From Streptomyces coffeae (GTDB taxonomy: Bacteria > Actinomycetota > Actinomycetes > Streptomycetales > Streptomycetaceae): a stretch of DNA of 64,000 nt. A program made the position numbers and the translations under genes. The stretch covers positions 1 through 64,000 of the forward strand of contig NZ_JAERRF010000029.1 of NCBI RefSeq assembly GCF_016741875.1, in the 5' to 3' direction. The notes under the pieces were generated by a model. It did no database searches, was not told where the DNA came from, and saw nothing but the letters and a program-made list of their open reading frames with translations. This document shows, piece after piece, positions 1 through 30,790 of this stretch; position 1 is the first letter of the stretch, and each line of letters begins with the position of its first letter.

Positions 1-13168
<13,168 letters not shown>

Positions 13169-13183
13169 CGTGCCCTTGGCCGC

Positions 13184-13224
13184 CGTTGGTGCACGGGCCG
13201 GACGCGTCCGCCCGTGCACCAACG
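13184..13224. repeat. Long inverted repeat (hairpin) between PKS genes
   Basis: Arms 13185-13197 and 13211-13223 are perfectly complementary and flank an inner palindrome, CGGACGCGTCCG (13199-13210). With one bulged C the stem is about 18 bp. It begins 17 bases after the first PKS stop. No T-run follows, so it is not a classic terminator. It may stabilise the upstream mRNA 3' end or attenuate read-through into the next PKS gene (inference). Confidence 0.75.
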
Positions 13225-13231
13225 CCCCACG

Positions 13232-13267
13232 CCCTGGAACACGCCCCGGAACACGCCCTGGAACACG
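13232..13267 (+). repeat. Three tandem 12-bp repeats
   Basis: CCCTGGAACACG, CCCCGGAACACG and CCCTGGAACACG follow each other without a gap, between the hairpin and the ribosome-binding site of the second PKS gene. Only one base differs in the middle copy. Function unknown. Confidence 0.85.
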
Positions 13268-13294
13268 CACCACTAACGGGTTGGAGAAAGTGAT

Positions 13295-16200
13295 ATGGCC
13301 GGTGTCGAGGAACGGCTTCGTGAGTACCTCAAGCGCGTCACCGCGGACCTGTCGGACACCAAGCAGCGCCTGAAGGCGGCCGAGTCCCGGTCCCGGGAGC
13401 CCGTCGCCGTCGTCGGCATCGGCTGCCGGCTGCCCGGTGGTGTCGCCTCTCCGGAGGACTTCTGGCGGCTGCTGTCCGAAGGGCAGGACGCCGTCGGGGA
13501 GTTCCCCGACGACCGTGGCTGGGACCCGGACATGTACGACCCGGATCCGGACGCCACCGGCAAGTCGTACGCGAAGGAGGGGGCGTTCGTCCGCGACGCT
13601 GCCGACTTCGACGCCGACCTGTTCGGGATATCGCCCCGCGAGGCGCTGACCATGGACCCGCAGCAGCGGATGCTGCTCGAGACGTCCTGGGAGGCGATCG
13701 AGCGAGCCGGCATCGACCCGGCTTCGTTGCACGGCAGGGATGTCGGCGTCTTCGCGGGCGCCGCCGCCTCCGGCTACATCTCCGGCCGCCAGGTCCCGGA
13801 CACCGCCGAGGGGTACGCCATCACCGGCGGGTCCTCGAGCGTGCTGTCCGGGCGCATCGCCTACACCCTCGGCCTGGAGGGCCCGGCGGTGACGGTGGAC
13901 ACGGCGTGCTCCTCGTCGCTGGTCGCCCTGCACCTGGCGGCCCAGGCGCTGCGCAACGGCGAGTGCTCGCTGGCCCTGGCCGGCGGCGTGTCGGTGCTGG
14001 TCAGCCCGTACCCGTTCATCGGCTTCAGCCGGCAGCGCGGGCTCGCCCCCGACGGCCGCTGCAAGCCGTTCTCCGACAGCGCCGATGGCACCGGCTGGGG
14101 CGAGGGCGCCGGCGTCCTCGTCCTGGAGAAGCTGTCCGACGCACGCCGTAACGGACGCCACGTGCTCGCGGTGATCCGTGGCTCGGCGGTGAACCAGGAC
14201 GGCGCCAGCAGTGGCCTCACCGTGCCCAACGGTCCGGCCCAGCAGCGGGTGATCCGCGCCGCGCTGGCCAACGCGCGGCTGTCCGCGCAGGACGTGGACG
14301 CGGTGGAGGCGCACGGCACCGGTACCTCGCTCGGCGACCCGATCGAGGCGCAGGCGCTGATCAACACGTATGGGAAGGACCGCCCCGCCGACCGGCCGCT
14401 GTGGCTCGGCTCGGTGAAGTCGAACATCGCGCACACCCAGTCCACGGCGGGCGTCGCCGGTGTCATCAAGGTCGTGCTTGCGCTCCAGCACAACCTGCTG
14501 CCCCGGACGCTGCACGTGGACCGGTCGTCGACCAACGTCGACTGGTCCGTGGGTTCCGTCCAGCTCCTGGCCGAGGCCCGCGCCTGGCCGGAGACCGACC
14601 GTCCCCGGCGGGCCGGCATCTCCGCTTTCGGCGTGAGCGGCACCAACGCCCACGTCATCGTGGAGCAGGCACCGGCTCCGGAGCAGGCCGAGGAGGCCAC
14701 CACCCCCGTGCCCGTGGCCGGGGAACTGATCCCGTGGACGCTGTCGTCACGCAGCGCCGACGGCGTGGCAGCACAGGCGGCCCGCCTTGCCGACCACCTG
14801 GACGCCCACCCCGAACTCGACTTGCTCGACGCCGGGTTCTCGCTCGGCACCACGCGCTCCGCACTGCCGCACCGGGCCGTCCTTACCGTGCGGAACCGGG
14901 ACGAACTTCTCGCGGGTCTGCGGGCCCTGGCAGGTGAGCCGGACGGAGCCACGGCGGCCGAGGTCCAGCGCGGGGTGGCCCGCGGCAGCGCCCGGACGGT
15001 GTTCCTGTTCTCGGGGCAGGGGGCGCAGCGTGTGGGGATGGGGCGTGGTCTGGCGGCTGCGTTCCCGGTGTTTGCGCAGGGGTTGGGGGAGGTGTGTGCG
15101 GCGCTGGAGCTTGATCCGGCGGTGTTTGGTGACGGGGAGTTGCTGGGGCAGACGCGGTATGCGCAGGGTGCGTTGTTTGCGTTTGAGGTGGCGTTGTTCC
15201 GGTTGTTGGAGAGCTGGGGTGTCAGGGCCGACTTTCTGCTGGGGCATTCGGTTGGTGAGATTGCGGCGGCGCATGTTGCGGGGGTGTTCTCGCTGGCGGA
15301 TGCGGCGCGGCTGGTGTCTGCGCGGGGTCGGTTGATGCAGGCGTTGCCGGCCGGTGGGGTGATGGTGGCGGTCGAGGCTGCGGAGGCCGAGGCGCGGAGT
15401 GCGTTGGAGGGTTATGAGGACCGGGTTTCGGTCGCTGCGGTGAACGGTCCGCGCTCGGTGGTGCTGTCCGGTGCCGGGCAGGCGGTGGAGGAGGTGCTGA
15501 CCTGCCTCGAGGGCCGGCGCTCGAAGCCGCTCGTGGTCAGCCATGCGTTCCATTCGCCGTTGATGGAGCCGATGCTGGCGGAGTTTCGCGAGGTCGTGGC
15601 CTCGATCACGTACGCCCCGCCGCGCATCCCGGTGGTGTGCGATACGACCGGACTGCTGGGGGACGGCGGGGAGTTGAGCACCCCCGAGTACTGGGTGCGG
15701 CACGTCCGCGAGGCCGTCCGGTTCGCCGACGGCGTGCGGGCGCTGGCGGATGAGGGTGCCGATGTGTTCGTGGAGGTGGGTCCCTCCGGGGTCCTGACCG
15801 CGATGGCACAGGACACCCTCGACGAGGTGTCCGGCGAGAGCACCGCCGTCGCGCTGGCCCGCAAGGACCGGGACGAGGTCGACGCGCTGGTCGGTGGCGT
15901 GCTGCGTGCCTACGCGCACGGCACCCCGCTCGACTGGGCGGCCCTCCTGCCGGGCGCCCGGCGGGTGGACCTGCCGACGTACGCGTTCCAGCGCAGCCGT
16001 TACTGGTTGGACGGGGACGACGGCGCGGCCGCCGATGCGACGGCCCTCGGCCTCGGGGACCCCGAGCACCCGCTGCTCGGCGCCGCCGTGCCCCTCGCCG
16101 ACGGGCAGGGCGCGGTGCTCACCACACGGCTGAGCCTGCGCACCCACCCGTGGCTGGCCGGGCACGAGATCGGCGGGACAGTGCTGCTGCCCGGCGCCGC

Positions 16201-19200
16201 CCTGGTCGAGATGGCGCTACGTGCCGGGCACGAGATCGGCTGCGACCGGGTCGAGGAACTGACCTTGGAAATGCCGGTGATGATCCCCCGCGAGGGAAGC
16301 GTGACCCTGCAGATCCGGGTGGGCGCCGAGGACGAGGCCGGCTGGCGGCCGCTGACGGTGCACTCGCAGGCAGGGCCCTACGAGGAGTGGGTCCGGCACG
16401 TGAGCGGCGCGCTGAGCGCCGACGCGGCACAGCCCGAGGCCGACCTGACGGCCTGGCCGCCGCCGGGCGCGCACCGACTCGACCTGGACATCGACGGGTT
16501 CTACGCCGCGTACCAGCGCCTCGGCTACCACTACGGCCCCTCCTTCCGGGGCCTCAAGGCCGCCTGGACGCGGGGCGAGGAGATCTTCGCCGAGGTGGCA
16601 CTGCCGGATGAGGAGCTTGCCGCGGCCGGCGAGTTCACGCTGCACCCCGCGCTGCTCGACGCCTGCCTGCAGTCCGCCGGGGTCGGGTCGTTCTTCGACA
16701 GCGGCGGCTCGATGCGGCTGCCGTTCGCGTGGAGCGGTGTCTCCGTGTACGCGGGGGGTGCCGCCGCCGTGCGGGTGCGGGTGACGTCGTCGGGTCCGGA
16801 CGCGGTCACCTTCGACCTGGCCGACCCGACGGGCGCGCCGGTGGCCCGGGTGGAGCGGCTGCTGATCCCGGAGATGACCCCGGAGCAACTGGAGCGGGTC
16901 AGCGCGGAGGAGAAGGACAAGCCGCTCCGGCTCGACTGGGTGCCGGTGGTGGCGCAGAGCACACCAGTGGCCGCCGACCGGTGGACCGTTCTCGGCCCGC
17001 AGGGTCTGGTCGGCCTGGAGGGCGCGCCCGTACCGGAGTTCACGGTCCTCGAGTGCGCCGCGGACGGCGTCGGGGACGACCTGCCGGCCGCCGCGCGGGC
17101 GCACACCGGCGCGGTGCTGACGGTGTTGCAGACCTGGCTGGAGGGGGAACGGTTCGCCGACAGCCATCTGGTCGTCGTCACGCGCGACGCGGTCGGAACC
17201 GCCGCTGCCGAAGTGGGCGACCCGGCCCAGGCCGCCGTGTGGGGCCTGGTGCGCTCCGCCCAGTCCGAGAATCCGGGCCGGTTCCTGCTGCTCGACCTGG
17301 AGCCCGGCACCGACCTCGCCGCGGTCCTGCCCACCGCCCTTGCCACCGGAGAGATGCAGCTCGCCGTCCGCGCCGACGAACCGCTGGCTCCGCGCCTGAT
17401 GCGCTCCGCCGCCCGCGGCGCGCTGGTGCCGCCCGCCGGCGCCGCGTGGCGGATGGACGTGACCACCCCCGGCACGCTGGACAACCTCGCCCTGCTCCCG
17501 GCCTCCCGGGCCGAGGACCCGCTCGGCACGCAGGAGGTACGCATTTCGGTGCGTGCGGCGGGTGTCAACTTCCGCGACGTACTGCTCGCGTTGGGCATGT
17601 ACCCGGGCCGGGCGTTCATGGGTGGCGAGGGCGCCGGTGTGGTCACCGAAGTCGGCGCCGAGGTGACCGGTCTGCGAGTCGGGGACCGGGTGACGGGCAT
17701 CCTCTCGGAGGCCTTCGGTCCGACGGTGGTGGCGGACAGCCGCTCCGTCGTGTGCTTCCCCGACGAGTGGAGCTTCGAGCAGGCCGCTTCCGTGCCGGTG
17801 GCCTTCGCCACCGCGTACTACGGCCTGATGGACCTGGCCGGCCTGAAGGCGGGCGAGGCAGTGCTGGTGCACTCGGCCGCCGGCGGTGTCGGCATGGCTG
17901 CCGTGCAGCTTGCCCGGCAGCTGGGCGCCGAGGTGTTCGGCACCGCCAGCCCCGGCAAGTGGGGCACACTGCGCGCCGCCGGCCTGGACGATGCCCACAT
18001 CGCCTCCTCCCGCACCACGGACTTCGAGCAGGCGTTCGGGGAGACGGCCCGGGGCCGCGGTGTGGATGTCGTCCTCAACAGCCTGACCGGCGAATTCGTC
18101 GACGCCTCGCTGCGGTTGCTGCCGCATGGCGGCCGGTTCATCGAGATGGGCAAGGCCGACCTGCGGGACGCCGATCGCGTCGCCGAGCAGCACCCGGGCG
18201 TCGGGTACCGGTTCTTCGATCTGATCGACGCCGGGCTCGACCGGTTCCAGGAAATCCTGGGCACCATCATCGGGCTGTTCCGGGACGGAGTACTGCACCA
18301 TCTCCCGCTCAGCACCTGGGACGTACGCCACGGGCCCGACGCCTTCCGGCACATCAGCCAGGCCCGGCACACCGGCAAGGTCGTGCTCACCATGCCTCCG
18401 GTCTGGGACCCGGAGGGCACCGTCCTCGTCACCGGCGGCACCGGCACCCTTGGCGCGCTGACCGCCCGCCATCTGGTGACCGCGCGCGGGGTGCGCCACC
18501 TGGTGCTGGTCAGCCGGCGTGGCGCCGACGCACCGGGCGCCGCCGCACTGCGCGAGGAACTCACTGCCGCGGGCGCCGACGTCACGGTCACCGCGTGCGA
18601 CCTCGCCGACGCCGAGGCGGTGCGGCGCCTGGTGGCCGGTCTGGCCCAGGCGCACCCGCTGACCGCCGTGGTGCACACCGCGGGCGTGGTCGACGACGGC
18701 GTGCTGGCGTCGCTCACCGCGGAGCGCATCGACACGGTGTTCCGCGCCAAGGTCGACGCCGCGGTCAATCTGCGGGCGGCGACCCGCGACCTCGACCTGG
18801 CGGGCTTCGTCCTGTTCTCATCCGCGTCCGGTGTCTTCGGCAGCCCCGGGCAGGCCAACTACGCGGCCGCCAACGTCTTCCTGGACGCCTTCGCACACCG
18901 CTGCCGGGCCGAGGGTCTGCCAGCGGTCTCGCTGGCCTGGGGCCTGTGGGCCGAGGCGAGCGGCATGACCGGGCAACTCGGCGGCGAGGACCGGGCCCGT
19001 CTCTCCCGCGGCGGTCTGGCACCGCTCACCAACGAGCAGGGGCTCGAACTCCTCGAGGCGGCAATCCTGGAGGATCAGCCGCTGCTCGTACCGGTCCGGC
19101 TGGAACGGTCGGTACTGCGCAAGCAGGCAGGCGACGGCACCCTGCCGCCGCTGCTGAGCCGCCTGGTGCGGGCGCCCGCCCGCAGGGCCGCGGCCGGTCC

Positions 19201-19782
19201 TGCGCAGAGCGAGGGCCCGACCCTGGTCCAGCGGCTGAGCAGGGTGCCCGCGACCGAGCACGAACGCCTGGTGGTGGAGTTGGTCCGCGGTGACCTGGCG
19301 GCGGTCCTCGGCCACTCCTCGCCCGCGGGCATCGATCCGACCCGGTCCTTCCAGGACATGGGCATCGACTCCCTCACCGCCGTCGAGCTGCGCAACCGGC
19401 TCAACGGCGCCACCGGCTTGCGGCTGCCTGCCTCCCTGGTCTTCGACCACCCGACCCCCCAGGCCCTGGCACGGCACATCCTCGCCGAGGTGGCACCGGA
19501 CGGCACCACCGGGGCCGAGGCCGCCGCGGGCTCCCTGACCGACGCCGAGATCTGGCGGACCATCACCTCCGTGCCGCTGGACCGCATCCGCCAGTCCGGT
19601 GTCCTGGACACCCTGCTCCGCCTCGCCACCGAGGACGGTCCCGGCGACGGCACGACAGAGCACACGGACGAGCCGGAGGGGACGTCCATCGCCGAGATGG
19701 ACGTGGACGACCTCGTCCGCGTCGCCCTCGGCGACGCCACCGACACAGACCCACAGAACGACACCGAAGGGACGTACGCAGA

Positions 19783-19786
<4 letters not shown>
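13295..19786 (+). CDS. Type I polyketide synthase, single fully reducing module KS-AT-DH-ER-KR-ACP
   Basis: The ATG follows GGAGAAAG (13283-13290). The first ~30 residues are a charged coiled-coil docking segment that should receive the upstream PKS tail. Domains: KS (Cys codon 13907, EAHGTGT, NIAHTQ); AT with GHSVGE (15242) and HAFH (15542), malonyl type; DH with intact HEIGGTVLLP (near 16165) and HPALLDACL; ER (near 17440-18390, NADPH loop AAGGVGMAAVQLA); KR (near 18415-19050, VDD, B-type-like); ACP (GIDSL, Ser codon 19370); C-terminal docking tail. One malonyl extension with full reduction gives a CH2-CH2 unit. The stop overlaps the next start as ATGA, so translation is probably coupled. 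The AT carries patches nearly identical to the AT at 2-406, and codon use near 15000-15500 has more T and G in third positions than its surroundings, which suggests recombination. Confidence 0.97.
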
Positions 19787-27342
<7,556 letters not shown>

Positions 27343-27348
27343 GGCGTC

Positions 27349-27400
27349 CCGTGCCGCGGGTCCGGCGCGCCCGGTAAGGCGCCACGGACCCGCGGCACGG
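27349..27400 (+). terminator. Strong hairpin closing the PKS operon
   Basis: Perfect 16-bp arms (27349-27364 and 27385-27400) lie 7 bases after the last PKS stop. The loop contains a second short GC stem. A long T-run is absent, as is usual for actinomycete hairpin terminators. Confidence 0.8.
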
Positions 27401-27529
27401 AACCTTCGGCAGGGGCCCGTGACAACTCCGGGTGTCCCAGGGTGACGCTCGCGGAGCAGGCCGAGCCTGCTGCATTGCTCACCTCGAGCACCACCTCCAC
27501 CAGGCGACCGACGAGGCACTGCCACGGCG

Positions 27530-27728
27530 TCTCGTCCTGGTGTTCCAGCTCGTCGGCCCCTTTTGAGGCGGGCGCCGGGGGCGGATCGGTGCGGGCGCCG
27601 ACCGCATGCTGGTGCGCGCGGACGATGGTGGAGTCCACGGAGATGTCCCAGTCGACCTCACCGGCCGCGTCGGCCGCAGCCTGGACCTGCTGGAGCAGAC
27701 GTTCCCACGTACCGTCGGCTGACCACAT
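27530..27728 (-). pseudogene. IS5-family transposase fragment
   Basis: The minus frame encodes GTWERLLQQVQAAADAAG, then DISVDSTIVRAHQHAVGAR and PASKGA, the N-terminal/central part of an IS5-family DDE transposase with its first catalytic Asp. Both ends of the gene are absent. Upstream, the same frame runs straight into a fragment of a different transposase. Confidence 0.65.
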
Positions 27729-27740
27729 GCCGGGACACGC

Positions 27741-27916
27741 ATGCCGAGGCATCGCCGTCCTTGAGAACCCGGTGTCATCGATGAGCAGCGCGGTGGGCTT
27801 GATGACCGGCTGCATTCGCCAGGCCAGACGGGCCCGTACGTGTGCCGGATCCCACGGGCTGGTGGTGATGAAGCGAGCCAGAGCCTGCCGGTTGGCGTCC
27901 TCACCGAGGCGGCCCA
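27741..27916 (-). pseudogene. IS701-type transposase fragment
   Basis: The minus frame reads EDANRQALARFITTSPWD, then VRARLAWRMQPVIKPTALL and IDDTGF, typical of IS701-like DDE transposases (IDDTGF carries a catalytic Asp). About 55-60 residues survive. It is fused in frame to the IS5-type remnant at about 27730-27745 and abuts an ABC-F remnant at about 27920. Confidence 0.6.
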
Positions 27917-27926
27917 GCTCACCGAC

Positions 27927-28165
27927 CTCTACGTCGGCGAGCGGCTCCACATCCCGTCCCTGTCCATTCGGCCCGGCGAGCGGCTGCTGGTGACCGGCCC
28001 CAACGGAGCCGGCAAGACCACCCTGACGCGCGTCCTGGCGGGAGAACTCCCACCCGACGGTGGCTCGGTGAACGTCCTCGGACGGGTGGGACATCTGCGC
28101 CAGGAGGAAACGCCGTGGCCACCCGGGTTCACCGTCGCCCAGGCATTCGCCGCGGGACGAGGAGG
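27927..28165 (+). pseudogene. ABC-F ATP-binding protein fragment (antibiotic-resistance type)
   Basis: Encodes about 80 residues with Walker A (GPNGAGKTT) and the downstream GRVGHLRQEETPWPPGFTV stretch, which resembles the second nucleotide-binding domain of actinomycete ABC-F ribosome-protection proteins. There is no start, no signature motif and no Walker B. The frame degenerates after about 28165. It may be the remnant of a resistance gene once beside the PKS cluster (inference). Confidence 0.6.
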
Positions 28166-28257
28166 AGGCCTGGACCGGCTCGGGAACCGTTCTCCCAGAT
28201 CTTGCGTGACCTCTTGATGTGTTGTCGGCTCGTGGTGAGGCGACCGGAGGGGACCAG

Positions 28258-28818
28258 ATGAGAGCGCGGACGATGGTGAGCGTGGCGGTATCGGCTTGTG
28301 TGGCGCTGGTGGCGTGCGCGTGCGGTCCGGAGAAGACGAAGGAGGACACGGACGCGAAGCCTTCGCAGCCGTCCGCGTCCACGCGGGCAAAAGAGCCGTC
28401 GGCCACGCCGTCCGCGTCCACGCGGACCGAGAAACCGTCGGCCACCCCGACCGGCGACCACCCCGCGCCCAGGACGAAGGAGGGCGCGATCCAGCGGTAC
28501 GAGCAGTACCTCCACGCCCTGGGCCGTGAGGACATCGACACGGTCTGCGAAGTGGCCGGGCCCGCCGCGAAGAAGGCAGAGGACCAGGGGCTCGGCCCGT
28601 GCACCTCGACGTACGCCGCCGTGTTCCAGATGATCTCGCCCGCGCAGAAGAAGGCCCTGCAAACCGCGACGGTCGACCCGCAGCGCATCGCCGTGCGCAC
28701 GCCCGACAAGATCGAGATGCCGGTCGAAGCGGTCAGGGCCTCCGCCACCTTCTCCGAGAACGACCTCGGCAGCTACACCCTGGAGTACCTCAAGAACGAT
28801 TGGTACATCACCGACTGA
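28258..28818 (+). CDS. Putative lipoprotein, function unknown
   Basis: The ATG is 7 bases after GGAGG (28246-28250), which favours it over the earlier in-frame start at 28219. The product is 186 residues with a short positive N-terminus, a hydrophobic segment and a lipobox ending LVAC/ACAC near residue 20, so it should be an exported lipid-anchored protein. A Thr/Ser/Pro/Lys-rich linker with two similar STR.(K/E)(E/K)PSATP repeats (residues ~40-70) precedes a globular C-terminal half of about 115 residues. That half resembles small NTF2-like or DUF4878-type extracellular domains in general layout only, so no function is assigned. Stands alone between the transposon scar and the IS605 element. 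Confidence 0.8.
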   Translation: MRARTMVSVAVSACVALVACACGPEKTKEDTDAKPSQPSASTRAKEPSATPSASTRTEKPSATPTGDHPAPRTKEGAIQRYEQYLHALGREDIDTVCEVAGPAAKKAEDQGLGPCTSTYAAVFQMISPAQKKALQTATVDPQRIAVRTPDKIEMPVEAVRASATFSENDLGSYTLEYLKNDWYITD

Positions 28819-28886
28819 ACCCGACGCGCCATACGCGGAGCCGCCCGACGGTAGGAGCAGACGCATTCCCCCGGCCTTCGTGCTGA

Positions 28887-30301
28887 TCAGGTGCCTGATT
28901 CGATACGGCACACACGATCGCGCGAAGGCCGCCCGCAAGAGCGGTGAACTACGCAGGCCCGCCTCAAGTGCGAACCCCGTTCGAGAGCCGCGGACAAGAG
29001 GCCAAACCGACACGGTCGCTCCGCGTGACAGCCGAAGATTGACGTGCTCCCTGGCCTAAAGTCCAGGGATTCCGGCCTGGGTTGTCTGACCCTTCCGGGG
29101 GCTTCCTGCTTCAACGCGCTGTGCCGGGACTTTCGTCCTGGCTTACCGGCGCTCCACGAGGCGTTGAGCGTCTCCGCCCGTCCGGTGGCGACGATGCGGC
29201 GTCCTTCGAGGAGGACGTTGCGGCTTGCGTTGTGGTCGCGGTCGTGCATGGTGCCGCACTCGTGGCACGTCCACTTTCGGATGTGCAGGGGCTTGGGGCC
29301 GTCCCGGAATCCGCAGGCCGAGCAGACTTGAGAGGACGGGAAGGCCCGGTTCACCTTGGCGAAGGTGCGGCCGTGCTTGACCGCCTTGTACTGGAGCATG
29401 CCGACGAAGGCGGACCATCCCGCGTCGTGTACGGACTTGGCGAGGCGGGTGCGGCCGAGGCCGGAGACCGCGAGGTCTTCCACGTACACCGCTTGGTTGT
29501 CGCGAATGATCTGTGTGGATGCCTTGTGGTGCCAGTCCCGGCGCCGGTCCGCCACCTTGGCGTGCTGGCGTGCGACCTTGATGCGGGCCTTGGCCCGGTT
29601 CTTCGATCCCCTGGCCTTGCGGGACAGCTCCCGCTGAAGGCGCTTGAGTTTTTTCTCGGCCCGGCGCAGGAAGCGGGGGCTGTCGATCTTGCTGCCGTCG
29701 GACAGGACGGCGAAGGCGGACAGGCCGAGGTCGAGACCGGTGTCGGTCTCCGCCTGCGGGAGGATGTCCGGCCGGTGTCCACGACGAAGCTGAGGAAGTA
29801 CCGGCCGCAGCTGTCTTTGGTGATGGTCAGGGACGTGGGCGCGGCCGGAAGCCGGCGGGACCACTTGACCTTGAGATTGCCGACCTTGGCCACGTACACC
29901 GCGCCGCCCGCTTGGAGGGAGAAGGCGTTGGTGTTGAGGCGGATCGACTGCCGGGTGTCTTTCTTCGACTTGTACCGGGGCGGCCCAACCATCCGGCCCT
30001 GCCGTTTGCCCTTGAGGCTGTCGAAGAAGTTCTTGTAGGCGGTGTCGAGGTCCCGAAGGGACTGTTGCAGGACGACCGCCGACACGTCGGCGAGCCAGGC
30101 CCGTTCCTCGGTGCGTTTGGCCTGGGTGATGCGAAGCCGGGACAACTCCGCCGACTTCACATACGGCAGCCCCGCTGCGTGTGCTTCCTTGCGGTCGCGC
30201 AGGCAGTCGTTCCATACCACGCGGGCGCACCCGAACGCACTCGCCAGCGCACGGCGCTGGGTGGCATCCGGGTAGGCCCGGTAGTTGTAGCGGAGCTGCA
30301 T
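28887..30301 (-). pseudogene. tnpB: RNA-guided nuclease TnpB, frameshifted
   Basis: Starts at ATG 30301 (MQLRYNYRAYP). The first frame covers the N-terminal wedge/REC-like part up to SFVVDTG near 29785. Homology then continues in another frame (DILPQAETDTGLDLGLSAF), which needs a one-base deletion near 29770-29780. The second part has the RuvC Asp (LDLGLSAFAVL), the zinc ribbon CSACG...CHECG and the last catalytic Asp (DRDHNASRN). Homology fades near 29090, and the frame stays open to 28887 through the right-end hairpin. Apart from the frameshift the catalytic residues look intact, so the lesion is recent. TnpB uses a transposon-end RNA to cut empty donor sites. Confidence 0.85.
29049..29068. 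repeat. IS605 right-end hairpin
   Basis: CCCTGG (29049-29054) pairs with CCAGGG (29063-29068) around an 8-base loop, downstream of tnpB. In this family the right end is the recognition hairpin and also overlaps the 3' part of the TnpB guide RNA (omega RNA). Confidence 0.65.
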
Positions 30302-30309
30302 AACCAAGA

Positions 30310-30540
30310 CCCTACGTCCACCTCCTGGTGCATTGCCCGCCGAAGGTTGCCGTCTCCAAGCTGGTCAACAGCCTCAAGGGCGTCTCCGCCCGCCGGATAC
30401 GCCAGGAGTTCACCGGCCGCATCAACCGCGCCATCATGCACGGACACCTGTGGTCGCCCTCGTACTTCTCCGCATCGTGCGGCGGAGCACCATTGGCGAT
30501 CGTCCGTCAGTACATCGAGCAGCAAAAACGCCCACTCTAG
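30310..30540 (+). pseudogene. tnpA: Y1 (HUH) transposase TnpA, C-terminal remnant
   Basis: About 75 residues, from YVHLLVHCPPKVAVS to the end, including YIEQQKRP at the C-terminus. This matches the end of IS200/IS605 single-strand transposases. The sequence begins exactly where the HUH motif should be (Tyr replaces the first His), and everything upstream, including the start, is missing because it joins the tnpB 5' flank directly. Confidence 0.7.
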
Positions 30541-30574
30541 AGTGCAGGTCAGAGCAGCCTTGAGATGCATTCAT

Positions 30575-30594
30575 CCCCGGCGTGAACGCCGGGG
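30575..30594. repeat. IS605 left-end hairpin
   Basis: CCCCGGCG, TGAA loop, CGCCGGGG: a perfect 8-bp stem 34 bases after the tnpA stop, preceded by TTCAT. Could double as the tnpA terminator. Confidence 0.6.
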
Positions 30595-30748
30595 CTTTCT
30601 GCAAGAGTCCCGGTAAAGACCAAGCGCAGCGCGCAGCGCCACCGCAGGCGCCCTTCACTCGAAGAAGTGCTCTGCTGGACGAAGCCAACACGGAGCCTCC
30701 ATCGGCCTATCAGTACGCCTTCACCTTCACTCAGGCGCGACCCAGGTG

Positions 30749-30763
30749 GCGGCTTCGCCGCCC
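30749..30763 (-). terminator. Hairpin downstream of membrane-protein gene
   Basis: GGCGGC-TTC-GCCGCC lies 28 bases past the stop of the minus-strand gene at 30791. Short but GC-rich, with the stable UUCG-type loop context. Confidence 0.4.
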
Positions 30764-30790
30764 TGTGGCCGCAGGTTTTCTCAAAGCTGA

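Larger units (their letters stand above)
29040..30600 (-). mobile_element. Degenerate IS200/IS605-family element
   Basis: Divergent tnpB (minus) and tnpA (plus) are bounded by subterminal hairpins at 29049-29068 and 30575-30594, the layout of IS605. The middle is deleted: tnpA lacks its 5' half and tnpB has a one-base frameshift. The element is therefore probably immobile unless helped in trans. The hairpin ends look intact. Confidence 0.75.

Noticed and set aside
13232..13267. Tandem repeats as a possible CRISPR array
   Set aside because: Units are 12 bp with no spacers and no cas genes.
28887..29090. C-terminal extension of TnpB beyond the family end
   Set aside because: Runs through the right-end hairpin; composition is not protein-like.
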